NCBI RefSeq assembly: GCF_004364645.1
Contig: NZ_SOAW01000001.1
Span: 1,922,001 to 1,986,000 of the forward strand
Direction: 5' to 3'
Length of the DNA stretch: 64,000 nt
From: Naumannella halotolerans
GTDB lineage: Bacteria; Actinomycetota; Actinomycetes; Propionibacteriales; Propionibacteriaceae
The position numbers and the translations under genes are program-made. This document shows, piece by piece, positions 43,084 to 51,064 of the stretch (position 1 is the first letter of the stretch; the number at the start of each line of letters is the position of its first letter). The notes beneath the pieces are model-generated. The model searched no databases, was not told the DNA's origin, and saw nothing but the letters and a program-made list of their open reading frames with translations.

Positions 43084-44376
43084 TCAGAGCGCCGCGGCGG
43101 CGGTCAGGAAGTGCACACCGACCTCGATCGCACCCTCATCGGCCATGAAATCGGGACGATGCAGATCGGGCCAGTCGTGGCCACCGACCGAGCGCACACC
43201 GAGCCGGGCCATCGCTCCCGGGGCATGCGACAGCAGCACGCCGAAGTCCTCCCCGCCGAGCGACTGCGGGGTGTCCACCATCGCCTCCCAGCCGAGCACA
43301 GCCTGCCCGGCGCGGGTCAGCCGGGTGACACCGGCGGGGTGGTTCACCGTCGGCGGGATGTCCCCGCTGAGGAAGACCTGCACCTCCAGCTCCCCCCAGG
43401 GGGCGGCGACTTCCTTGGCCAGTCCCGGGAGTGCGGTGCGAGCCGCCCGCCAGGTGGCCGGGTCCAGGCAGCGCAGCGTTCCCTTCAGGGATCCGGCCTC
43501 GGGAATGGCGTTGTTGGCATGGCCGGCCTCGATCACACCCCAGACCAGGGAGGCCGTACCGCGGGGATCCACCCGCCGGGACAACAGCAGCGGCAGCCGA
43601 TTGGCCAGATCGGCCAGGCCGCCGATCAGGTCGGCCGACAGCTGGGGCCGCGAGGTGTGGCCGCCGGGACCGTGCACCTCGATGGTCACCTTGTCCGCCG
43701 CGGAGGTGATCGGGCCGGTCCGCAGGCCGATCTGGCCGACGTCGACACCGGGATCGCAGTGCAGCGCGTAGACCTCGTCCACGCCCAGCATCCGGTTGTC
43801 GCCGACCACGTCGATGGCCCCACCGGGTGAGGACTCCTCGGCCGGCTGGAAGATCAACCGGACACCGCGGGCCAGCTTTCCCTGGTCGCGGAGCTCGGTG
43901 AGCAACTGGGCCACCCCGAGCAGGATCGTGGTGTGCACGTCGTGACCACACGAATGCGCCACCCCGGTGTTGGTGGAGGCGAACGGCAGACCGGTGGTCT
44001 CGGTCAACGGGAGTGCGTCGATGTCGGCACGGAGCCCGAGCAGTCCCGCATCGGGGTCGACAAAGTCGGGGACGATGTCGCAGGTCAGGCCGGTGCCAAC
44101 CCGGAGGACCGACGGCTGCAACCCGAGTCGCCGCAGCTGTTCGGCGATCACCTCGGTGGTGCGCACCTCTTCGCGGCCCAACTCCGGGTGTGCGTGCAGG
44201 TCGCGCCGGACGGCGACCAGACCGGGCTGCAACTCGGCTGCGCGGGTGGTGATCCACTCGGTGAGTTCGCGTTCGCTGGGGACCGCCGCAGCTCCCGTAC
44301 CCGCCGAGCGGTCGGCCGTCACTGCGCGATCGGGTGCTGACGGGTCGGACATATCCGTTCTGTTTGCCTCTCTCAT
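43084..44376 (-). CDS. M20-family amidohydrolase (N-acyl-amino acid/peptide deacylase)
   Basis: A 430-residue metal-dependent amidohydrolase. Metal ligands are in AHSCGHDVHT (about 145), PAEESSPGG (general base Glu) and the later LHCDPGVDVGQIG, with HGPGGHTSRP in the lid domain. Members remove acyl groups from amino acids or cleave small amide conjugates. ATG 44376 is taken because TAGGAT lies 11 bases upstream; ATG 44352 is an alternative. It lies downstream of a kinase-like gene and 120 bases upstream of the BMP operon, similar to an arrangement common in actinobacteria. Confidence 0.88.
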   Translation of the reverse strand: MREANRTDMSDPSAPDRAVTADRSAGTGAAAVPSERELTEWITTRAAELQPGLVAVRRDLHAHPELGREEVRTTEVIAEQLRRLGLQPSVLRVGTGLTCDIVPDFVDPDAGLLGLRADIDALPLTETTGLPFASTNTGVAHSCGHDVHTTILLGVAQLLTELRDQGKLARGVRLIFQPAEESSPGGAIDVVGDNRMLGVDEVYALHCDPGVDVGQIGLRTGPITSAADKVTIEVHGPGGHTSRPQLSADLIGGLADLANRLPLLLSRRVDPRGTASLVWGVIEAGHANNAIPEAGSLKGTLRCLDPATWRAARTALPGLAKEVAAPWGELEVQVFLSGDIPPTVNHPAGVTRLTRAGQAVLGWEAMVDTPQSLGGEDFGVLLSHAPGAMARLGVRSVGGHDWPDLHRPDFMADEGAIEVGVHFLTAAAAL

Positions 44377-44462
44377 GACGAAATTCGATCCTAGCCCTTG
44401 GGCCGCGGTCATGGTTCGGCCGTTCGCCACGTGGCCGCGCCGGTCGGCACCGCGGGCGAGGT

Positions 44463-45722
44463 TCAGCCGGCTCGGCGGGCCAAGGTGTCGGCCGCGTCGA
44501 CGATGCCGACCGTCTCGGCATGCCAGTTCGGCTCCTGCACCCGGTACGGCCCGGTGGCCAGGGAGATCGCGATGGCCGAGGCACGCAATCGCAGTTCCAC
44601 CGGATCCACCCGGTCGTCGAAGACCGGCACCCAGGTGGCCAGCAGGTTCTGCACCCGTTCGGCCTGCCGGGTGTTCATCCGCTGCACCGTCGAGAGGTGG
44701 GCGACCATGCAGGCGAGGTCGTCGGCGCGGCGTCCGGGACCGATGGTGTCGATGTCCAACAATCCGACGACCCGGCCGCCGGAGACGTGGACCTGTCCTT
44801 CGTGGAAGTCGCCGTGGGTCGGCTCGGTGCCGGCCGGAACACCGGCCAACCCCTGTTTGACGATGGCCGCGATCTCGTCCAGTCGCCGGGCCTGGTCCGG
44901 CGCCGCGCGACTGACCATCTCCACGTAGTGATCGAGAGAGGCGACCCACGACGAGCGCGAGTTCAGCGCCGCCACCGCCGGCGGCATCGCGTCCAAGGTG
45001 GCGATCAGGTCCTCGGCGGTGCACGGTGCGGTCGGTTCGAAGAGGGCCGAGGCCAGGGGCACACCGGGCAGTTCACGCAGGATCAGCAGATGGTCCTCGG
45101 TGATCGTGAGCACCTCCGGGGCGGGCACACCGGCACCGGACAGCAGTTGGTGACGGCGTCGCATCGGACCGACGGCCCGGGTGCGTACCGCCTTCACATA
45201 ACAGGCACCGAGGCCGCGGACGACGATCCTGGCCACCGCCCGGCGGCGTGGGCGATACCCGAGGAGTTCGATCTCCACCTCGTCGGCGGAGATGTCGCGC
45301 CCGACCAGCGGGCCGAGTACCTGGGCCATCTCGGCCGGATAGGCCAGTCGCCGCAAGCCCGGCAGATCGGGGTCCTTCGGGTGGATCCAGACCACCACCT
45401 CCCGATCGCCGTCGTGGAAGATCTCGGCCCGGGAATCGGATCTGGTGGTCTGCCCCGCCCGGGCGCTCACCCCCAACAACTCGGTCCGCCGCCCCTGCGG
45501 CCAGTCGACCACCGTGGAGAAGGTGGCGGTCGTCGAATGGTTGGGCTGGGTGTCGACGTGATCGATCCGCCACTCGACCAGCCGGCCTCCGGCATGGGAG
45601 ACGGCGGCGCTCAGCAACGGGCCGACACGCTCGGAGGTCAGCAACTCCGATCCGTCGTCGGAGCTGACCGTCATTCCCGGCACCACCACGTTCGGCAGCC
45701 TAACCAACACCGGTTCGGGCAC
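44463..45722 (-). CDS. Phosphotransferase/kinase-like protein (APH fold)
   Basis: A 419-residue protein whose C-half is an APH-type kinase: catalytic PTHGDFHEGQVHV (HxDxxxxQ, near residue 305) and metal site GLLDIDTIGPG. The N-terminal 180 residues (DWPQGRRTELLGVSARAG, EVVVWIHPKDPDLPGLRRL) form an unusual extension of the sort found in some actinobacterial maltokinase-like or unknown APH proteins. The position after HGDFH where APH enzymes have Asn is Gln. The start is uncertain: GTG 45722 gives the longest frame, ATG 45674 is an alternative. The substrate is unknown. Confidence 0.75.
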   Translation of the reverse strand: MPEPVLVRLPNVVVPGMTVSSDDGSELLTSERVGPLLSAAVSHAGGRLVEWRIDHVDTQPNHSTTATFSTVVDWPQGRRTELLGVSARAGQTTRSDSRAEIFHDGDREVVVWIHPKDPDLPGLRRLAYPAEMAQVLGPLVGRDISADEVEIELLGYRPRRRAVARIVVRGLGACYVKAVRTRAVGPMRRRHQLLSGAGVPAPEVLTITEDHLLILRELPGVPLASALFEPTAPCTAEDLIATLDAMPPAVAALNSRSSWVASLDHYVEMVSRAAPDQARRLDEIAAIVKQGLAGVPAGTEPTHGDFHEGQVHVSGGRVVGLLDIDTIGPGRRADDLACMVAHLSTVQRMNTRQAERVQNLLATWVPVFDDRVDPVELRLRASAIAISLATGPYRVQEPNWHAETVGIVDAADTLARRAG

Positions 45723-45768
45723 CGGAGAGGTGGTCAGGTGTGTTCACACCGAGCAGCAGCACTAGCCG

Positions 45769-45842
45769 AACGTCACACTCGATCCGGCGGCGGTGCCGGT
45801 CCCTCGGCGTGTCGACGGACCGGCGCGATCGAGTGTGACGTT
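45769..45842. repeat. Large perfect inverted repeat (16-bp arms) with inner 8-bp stem
   Basis: AACGTCACACTCGATC (45769-45784) and GATCGAGTGTGACGTT (45827-45842) are exact complements. Inside them GCCGGTCC (45795-45802) pairs with GGACCGGC (45817-45824). The element lies in the 178-base gap between trpS and the kinase-like gene, downstream of trpS. It may be the trpS terminator, though no U-tract follows. The long perfect arms also fit a dispersed REP- or MITE-like element. No gene is seen in this gap. Confidence 0.75.
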
Positions 45843-45900
45843 TGTCTTCTGCGCGGCGCAGGTGAGCCAGCCGCGGATCAGCACAGGCCGAACGCGACGA

Positions 45901-46896
45901 TCAGAGCAGGCCCAACTTGCGGTAGACGTCGACCTGGGTCACCGAGGCGACCTCCCGCGCACGCTCGGCGCCGCGGGCCAGGATCCGCTGCAGTTCTGCC
46001 GGGTCGTCGAGCAGTGCGAAGGTCCGGGCGCGGAACGGTACGACGAGTTCGTCGACCACCTGGGCCGCTGCCTTCTTCAGGTCGCCGTAACCACCGCCGG
46101 CCAGTTCCTCGGCCACTGCCGCGACGTCGGTCCCGCGCAGCGCGGCGATGATCGTCAGCAGGTTGCTCACCCCGGGCTTGTTCTCCGGGTCGTAGACGAT
46201 CTCCCGACCCGAGTCGGTGACCGCGGAACGGATCTTCTTCGCCGTCACCTTCGGCTCATCGAGCAGTTCGATCAGACCGGTCGGCGAGGAGGCCGATTTC
46301 GACATCTTGATCGTCGGATCCTGCAGGTCGACGATCCGGCCGACCGACTTCACGATGTGCGGTTCGGGCACCACGAAGGTCTGCCCGTACCGGCCGTTGA
46401 AGCGCACGGCGAGGTCACGGGTCAACTCCAGGTGCTGGCGCTGGTCCTCCCCGACCGGGACCTTGTGCGCCTGGTAGAGCAGGATGTCAGCGGCCATCAG
46501 CACGGGGTAGGTGAACAGGCCGACGTTGGTCGTCTCCGACCCGCGCCGCTCCGACTTGTCCTTGAACTGGGTCATCCGGGAGGCCTGCCCGAAGCCGGTG
46601 TAGCAGCTCAGTGCCCACATCAGCTGGGTGTGCTCGGGGACCGCCGACTGCAGGAACAGCACCGAGCGTTCGGGGTCGATGCCGCCGGCGATCATCTGCG
46701 CCGCGCTGCGCACCACCCGATGGCGCAAGACCTCGGGGTCGGGCTGTTCGTTCAGCGAGTGCAGATCGGCGATGCCGAAGAAGGTCTCGTACTCCCCCTG
46801 CATACTCGCCCACTGCCGCAGCGCACCCAGGTAGTTCCCCAGGTGGAAGGAATCACCGGTCGGCTGGAACAGGGACAGGACGCGCTCACTTGCCAT
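45901..46896 (-). CDS. trpS: Tryptophan--tRNA ligase
   Basis: Class I tryptophanyl-tRNA synthetase, 331 residues, a normal bacterial length. The HIGH-equivalent is PTGDSFHLGNYLGA near the N-terminus and KMSKS is exact (IKMSKSASSPTG, about residue 197). DLHSLNEQPDPEVLR and VPVGEDQRQHLELTRDLA are family signatures. ATG 46896 (MASERVLSLFQPTG) is used since upstream residues in the frame are not part of the family. It diverges from the acetyltransferase gene across about 108 bases. Confidence 0.96.
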   Translation of the reverse strand: MASERVLSLFQPTGDSFHLGNYLGALRQWASMQGEYETFFGIADLHSLNEQPDPEVLRHRVVRSAAQMIAGGIDPERSVLFLQSAVPEHTQLMWALSCYTGFGQASRMTQFKDKSERRGSETTNVGLFTYPVLMAADILLYQAHKVPVGEDQRQHLELTRDLAVRFNGRYGQTFVVPEPHIVKSVGRIVDLQDPTIKMSKSASSPTGLIELLDEPKVTAKKIRSAVTDSGREIVYDPENKPGVSNLLTIIAALRGTDVAAVAEELAGGGYGDLKKAAAQVVDELVVPFRARTFALLDDPAELQRILARGAERAREVASVTQVDVYRKLGLL

Positions 46897-47004
46897 GGCT
46901 CCGATCCTCCCACCAGCCTGTGCGCGATTGCCAACCGATCGGTCCACCCCGGTGGAGCGGAAACCGGCTTGCGGCAGCCCACCGGTCGCCGATTGCATAC
47001 GGCC

Positions 47005-48132
47005 ATGGACAATGCGAGCCGACGGACCAGCTTCCCCGACGGTGTCCCGGAGCTGCAGGACACCCTCACCGGGGTACGGCTGCGCCCGCTCGCCGAGGAG
47101 GATCTACCGGCGGTGATCGAGCAGTCCCGGGATCCGGAGACGATCCGCTGGACCACCGTGCCCGCCCCCTACGGCATCGCCGAGGCGCGCGGCTTTCTCG
47201 AACAGGTCCAGGCCCGGGGTTGGCGAGAAGGCACGCAGGCGGGTTTCGCGATCGAGGACGAGGTCGACGGTGTCCGGCGATACTGCGGCCAGGTCGACCT
47301 CCGGTTCACCGACCCCGGACAGGCCGAGGTCGGGTTCGTCCTGCACCCGACCGCCCGCGGTCGCGGTCTGATGGCCCGTTCGGTACGTCAGGTCGCCGTC
47401 TGGGCCTTCTCCACCTGTGGGGTGCAGGTGATCCGCTGGTACGCAGCGATCGGCAACTGGGCGTCGCGGAAGGCGGCCCACGACGCCGGTTTCATCTTCG
47501 AGGGGGTGGGCCGGCTGCGGGTTCCGCTGCGCAGCGGACTGGTGGACGGCTGGATGGGCTCGCTGAGCCTGCCCGACCTCCACCGACCGGTGGTGCCCTG
47601 GCTGCAGATCCCGACCCTCGACGGTCGGACGGTACGGCTGCGCCCGCTGCGTGAGGACGATGCCGACCGGTTGGCCGAGGCCTTCGCCGATCCCGAGTCC
47701 CGGCAGTACCTGGTGAACCTTCCCGACCCGTACCGCCGCAGCGATGCGCTGAGCTTCATCGAGGACTGTCGCGACGGCGCCGCGCGTCGCCGACTGGCCG
47801 CCTTCGCCCTGGCCGATCCGGGAACCGACACATGCCTGGGCGCGCTGCACCTCAACCATCTCGACCACTACGCCCGCCGGGCCTCGGTCGGGTACGTGGT
47901 GCACCCGAGAGCTCGCGGACGCGGGGTCGGGGTGGAGGCCCTGCGGCTCGCCACCGACCACGCCCGCACAGCGGGCTGGTCGCCGTCGATGCATCTGCTC
48001 GCCGACCCGCGGAACCGGGCCTCGCAGCGGGTTGCGGAGAAGGCCGGCTGGCGACGGGTCGGTGAACTGCGGCAGACCGAGCCGGAACCGGACGGCAGCT
48101 TTTCCGACCTGGTGATGTGGGCCCATCCGTGA
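47005..48132 (+). CDS. Tandem-domain GNAT acetyltransferase
   Basis: A 375-residue protein with two GNAT N-acetyltransferase domains. Domain 1 (about 20-185) has LRPLAEEDLPAV and the acetyl-CoA loop HPTARGRGLMARSVR. Domain 2 (about 205-370) has LRPLREDDADRL and HPRARGRGVGVEALRLATDH. Both retain the RGxG pyrophosphate-binding pattern, so both could be active. The layout resembles RimJ/RimL-type enzymes acting on proteins or small amines; the substrate is unknown. ATG 47005 is chosen because the in-frame region upstream is antisense to trpS. It converges with the chimeric PucR gene, leaving only four bases. Confidence 0.85.
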   Translation: MDNASRRTSFPDGVPELQDTLTGVRLRPLAEEDLPAVIEQSRDPETIRWTTVPAPYGIAEARGFLEQVQARGWREGTQAGFAIEDEVDGVRRYCGQVDLRFTDPGQAEVGFVLHPTARGRGLMARSVRQVAVWAFSTCGVQVIRWYAAIGNWASRKAAHDAGFIFEGVGRLRVPLRSGLVDGWMGSLSLPDLHRPVVPWLQIPTLDGRTVRLRPLREDDADRLAEAFADPESRQYLVNLPDPYRRSDALSFIEDCRDGAARRRLAAFALADPGTDTCLGALHLNHLDHYARRASVGYVVHPRARGRGVGVEALRLATDHARTAGWSPSMHLLADPRNRASQRVAEKAGWRRVGELRQTEPEPDGSFSDLVMWAHP

Positions 48133-48136
48133 CCGG

Positions 48137-49453
48137 TCAGCCCGCCACCAGCAGCGCGTACCACAGCTCGGCCCGGACGGCGAAGGAGGACAGGTCGCGT
48201 CCCAGCAGTTGCTCGGCCTGACGGATCCGGGATCGGACGGTGTGTCGATGCGTCCCCAACGCCCGGGCGGTGTCCTCGATCCGTGCGTCATGCAGCAGCC
48301 AGGTCCGGACGGTGGCGCACAGGTCGGTACCGCGAGCGGTGTCGTGGTCGGCGAGCGGACGCAACAGTGCCCGGGCACGGGCGACGGTTCGGGCATCGGC
48401 GTCGGCCAACAGGCCCACCGCCATCGGGCTGAATCGGTTGACTCCGCTGCCGCGCCGCCGGGCGAGTTGTGCCTCCTCGACGGCCCGGTCGAATTCGCCG
48501 AGGGTGGTCGGGGTGGACACTCCGATGGCCACCCCGAACCGCTCGGCGATCCCATTCAGCAGTTCGTCGCGTTCACCGGGGATGATCAACAACAGCCCGT
48601 CCGGACCGGCACCGAAGAACAGGTCGCCGTCGTGCAGCCGCAGGTGAGCGGACAGGCCATCGGCCTGTTCGGTGGCGGCAACCCGCACCCGGCCGGTCGG
48701 CAGATCGCCCCAGACCGCCTTGGCGATCTCCCGTGCCACCGTCTCGTCACCGGCGAGCAGCGCGCCGATCACACCGGCCCGCAGCGAGGCATGGGTACGC
48801 GCCAGGGTTTCGTTCTGGCGCAAGGCGAAACCGGCCATCGCGGCCACCGAGGTGACCACGCCACGGGCCTCGCTGTCGAGACGTTCGGCGGCGATCGCGA
48901 GCGCCCCGTGGTGGATCCCTCCGGCACCCAGGGTCTGCAGCAGGACGGTCCGCTCGCCCACCCGAGCGGCACCGCCGGCGCTGGTCCGGCGGGCGAGCAG
49001 TCGCCGCACCTGTGTACCCATCTCCTCGGCCACATCCGCCGCGAGCGGTCCGGAACTGCGCACGAGTCCGGCAGCGCCGTCGTAGAGCCCGACCCAGGTC
49101 TGCAACTGACGCCCGAGCTCGTCGATCGTCGGGCCCAGGCCGTCCTCGCGCAGGGCGGCCAGGGCGATCGCCCGTTGGGCCGCGATGGCCCAGCTGCTGC
49201 GGGCATAGGCAGCGGCGGCGATCCGCGGTGCCTCCAGCAGTTCGATCTGCGGGTCGAGCAGACTTCGGGCCCGGGCGAGCTCGGTCGGGTCGACCACCAT
49301 CACCACCGGTTCGTAGGCGGCGACGGCGTTCGCCACCTCCGACCATGCGTGGTAACCGGAGTCAGGATCGGCACCGAGGGTGATGCCTTCGCGGGGAAAG
49401 GCCATCCAGGTCCGCCGGTGCGGTGCGGTTTCGGCAGGCATCCGCCAGTTCAT
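48137..49453 (-). CDS. Chimeric gene: agmatine deiminase N-terminus fused in frame to a PucR-type regulator
   Basis: The first 76 residues (MNWRMPAETAPHRRTWMAFP ... ELLEAP) match the beginning of agmatine deiminase (AguA). In AguA these are followed by DDAWMRD and the catalytic domain; here the sequence changes at about 49225 to RIAAAAYARSSWAIAAQRAI, the middle of a PucR-family regulator. A GGDEF-like region and the C-terminal HTH (TARALGTHRHTVRSRIRQ, near 400) follow. The deiminase active site and the PucR N-terminal domain are both missing. ATG 49453 lies close behind GGGGGAG. This looks like an in-frame deletion between adjacent aguA and pucR genes; whether it is functional is unknown. Confidence 0.8.
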   Translation of the reverse strand: MNWRMPAETAPHRRTWMAFPREGITLGADPDSGYHAWSEVANAVAAYEPVVMVVDPTELARARSLLDPQIELLEAPRIAAAAYARSSWAIAAQRAIALAALREDGLGPTIDELGRQLQTWVGLYDGAAGLVRSSGPLAADVAEEMGTQVRRLLARRTSAGGAARVGERTVLLQTLGAGGIHHGALAIAAERLDSEARGVVTSVAAMAGFALRQNETLARTHASLRAGVIGALLAGDETVAREIAKAVWGDLPTGRVRVAATEQADGLSAHLRLHDGDLFFGAGPDGLLLIIPGERDELLNGIAERFGVAIGVSTPTTLGEFDRAVEEAQLARRRGSGVNRFSPMAVGLLADADARTVARARALLRPLADHDTARGTDLCATVRTWLLHDARIEDTARALGTHRHTVRSRIRQAEQLLGRDLSSFAVRAELWYALLVAG

Positions 49454-49607
49454 TGCTCCCCCTGTCGACGAATCTCGAAGCACGGTGACGGAACCGATGA
49501 GTCGGCGACGGGCCGAGCGTTCCGATCACCGGTGGATCGGTATCTCGCTGACGGTATCCCGCGCTCACACGTACCGGCGCCGTTGGCAGCAAAGTCCCGG
49601 GAAGAAA

Positions 49608-49638
49608 AATGAGCACCGCGCATCGCGCGGTGCTCATT
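49608..49638 (-). terminator. Strong intrinsic terminator of the small peptide gene
   Basis: AATGAGCACCGCGC and GCGCGGTGCTCATT form a perfect 14-bp stem with a 3-base loop. Read leftward it is followed by TTTTCTTC, the clearest U-tract in the window. It lies 36 bases after the stop of the peptide gene at 49675 and has no other upstream gene on that strand, which supports the peptide being transcribed. Confidence 0.85.
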
Positions 49639-49674
49639 CTGGGGGGGAGTCTTCGATGGGTCGCGTCCGGTCGG

Positions 49675-49821
49675 CTACCAGCCGAATCCGTTCGCGACGC
49701 GGACCGATTGCACGGAGGTGTCACCGGTGGTGCTGGGCGCGACTGCCGCAGCGTTTCCGGCAACTCCCACAAGCAATGCGGTCGCCAAGGCAACCTTCAC
49801 AAATACCGTTTTGATCGTCAC
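49675..49821 (-). CDS. Small secreted peptide (48 residues), candidate signal or antimicrobial peptide
   Basis: GTG 49821 to TAG 49675, too short for routine gene calling. It encodes a Sec signal peptide, MTIKTVFVKVALATALLVGV then AGNAAA with cleavage after residue 26. The mature peptide has about 22 residues: a Ser/Thr-rich segment (VAPSTTGDTS) and the end VQSVRVANGFGW. GAGGAG lies nine bases before the GTG. A terminator with a U-tract follows. There are no Cys, so lanthionine or disulfide bridges are excluded. It diverges from a TrmB/LuxR-type regulator, the arrangement expected for a regulated or sensed peptide. No processing, export or modification genes are adjacent. Confidence 0.72.
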   Translation of the reverse strand: MTIKTVFVKVALATALLVGVAGNAAAVAPSTTGDTSVQSVRVANGFGW

Positions 49822-49865
49822 CGCGCACGACTCCTCAGCCAGATTTTTCTACGAAGGCGGGGGGC

Positions 49866-50020
49866 ACGCGGCCCGGGGTCCGAGACTTGGCGGGGGGACA
49901 CATGTCTGCCGAATCTCCGAGGAGTTCGACCATCGAACCCCGGGTGCCGCGTAGCAAGATCATTGCAACCGAACCATCCTCATGTCTCGCCAGATCACTG
50001 GCAGGATGATGCATGGCATC
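49866..50020. promoter_or_regulatory. Nested dyads in the divergent peptide/regulator promoter region
   Basis: Outer arms ACGCGGCCCGGGGT (49866-49879) and ACCCCGGGTGCCGCGT (49936-49951) pair apart from two extra bases in the right arm. Inside them GAGACTTGGC (49882-49891) faces GCCGAATCTC (49908-49917), 8 of 10 paired. Perfect short dyads follow: GTTCGA-CCA-TCGAAC (49923-49937), GCCAG-ATCA-CTGGC (49989-50002) and GATGC-ATG-GCATC (50008-50020), the last two within 60 bases of the regulator start. These are plausible operators or transcript folds. Confidence 0.55.
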
Positions 50021-50046
50021 TTGTTGCCCATTACGGAGGAGAGTCA

Positions 50047-51006
50047 GTGATCGAGTTGGGGGACGCCGAACGCTTGGTGTACCGGGAGCTGCTGAAGACG
50101 CCCGGGGCCGCGTTCCCACAGCTTGTGCAGCGATTGCAGATCGACCACGACCAAGCCCGCTCGGCGCTCGACAATCTCCTGTCGGTGAAGCTGGCCACCG
50201 CCGATGAGCAGGGCGGGCTTCATGCGGTGCCGCCGCAGCTCGGTTACGCGGGCCTGATCGGCGAGGTCGAACGTGACGCCCAGGACCGACTCCGCGCGGC
50301 GGATCTGGCTCGGGGACAGATCACCGAGATGGCCTTCGAGTACGCCGAGTTCCGCAGTCACGAGGCGATCATCGAGCTGACATCCCTCGACGCGGTCCGG
50401 ATGCGGCTGGTCGATCTGAGCCAGCAGGCGAAGGTCAGTTGTGACGCGCTGGCACCCCAACGCAATGTGTCCACCGACACCATCGAGGCAAGCCGTCCGT
50501 TGAACAACCAGGCCCTGGAGCGTGGTGTGGTCATGCGCTGCATCTACCCGGACAGTCTGCGAAATGAGCCCGGCACACTCGAGTACGCACGCTGGCTGGC
50601 CGATCACGGCAGCGGCCTGCGGACCACCCCGGTGGTGCCGCTGCAGATGGTGCTGATCGACTCCGAGGTCGCCTTGATCCCGATCGATCCCGATGAACCA
50701 CAACTCGGCGCACTGGAGGTGCACAGCCCGGGGGTGGTCACTGCCTTGACGGCACTGTTCGACATCACCTGGGAGCGTTCGACCGAACTCGATGCCGCCC
50801 CGGTCCCGAACAGCCGCGGACTGACACCCCAGGAGGCGGAGGTGTTGCGCCTGCTCGGCAGCGGCCACACCGACGAGTCCGCAGCCCGGCGGCTGCAGAT
50901 CTCGGTACGCACCCTTCGCCGGTTGATCGCCGATCTGACCGATCGCCTGGAGGCCCACAGCCGCTTCGAGGCCGGGGTGAAGGCAGCGAACCGCGGCTGG
51001 ATCTGA
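50047..51006 (+). CDS. TrmB/LuxR-type transcriptional regulator
   Basis: A 319-residue regulator. The N-terminal 70 residues form a winged-helix, TrmB-like module (LVYRELLKTPGAAFPQLVQR, DQARSALDNLLSVKLAT). Residues 75-245 contain the effector-like central domain common in this actinobacterial family (RGVVMRCIYPDSL, DSEVALIPIDPDEP). The C-terminus is a LuxR HTH (LTPQEAEVLRLLGSGHTDES ... ISVRTLRRLIADL, about 258-300). There is no receiver domain, so it is not a classical two-component regulator. GTG 50047 follows GGAGGAG. It is divergent from the small secreted peptide gene, suggesting local control or peptide response. Confidence 0.85.
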   Translation: MIELGDAERLVYRELLKTPGAAFPQLVQRLQIDHDQARSALDNLLSVKLATADEQGGLHAVPPQLGYAGLIGEVERDAQDRLRAADLARGQITEMAFEYAEFRSHEAIIELTSLDAVRMRLVDLSQQAKVSCDALAPQRNVSTDTIEASRPLNNQALERGVVMRCIYPDSLRNEPGTLEYARWLADHGSGLRTTPVVPLQMVLIDSEVALIPIDPDEPQLGALEVHSPGVVTALTALFDITWERSTELDAAPVPNSRGLTPQEAEVLRLLGSGHTDESAARRLQISVRTLRRLIADLTDRLEAHSRFEAGVKAANRGWI

Positions 51007-51064
51007 GCGGCGACGCGCATCGCGCCTGAGCTGGCACGGATGCCGATCGTGGCATCATCGGCGG

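Noticed and set aside
45793-47004. In-frame extension upstream of the double acetyltransferase
   Set aside because: It runs antisense through trpS and adds 404 residues without family similarity.
49835-50119. 94-codon minus-strand frame between the peptide and regulator genes
   Set aside because: No ribosome site, no domain or signal, and it overlaps the regulator's start and the nested dyads.
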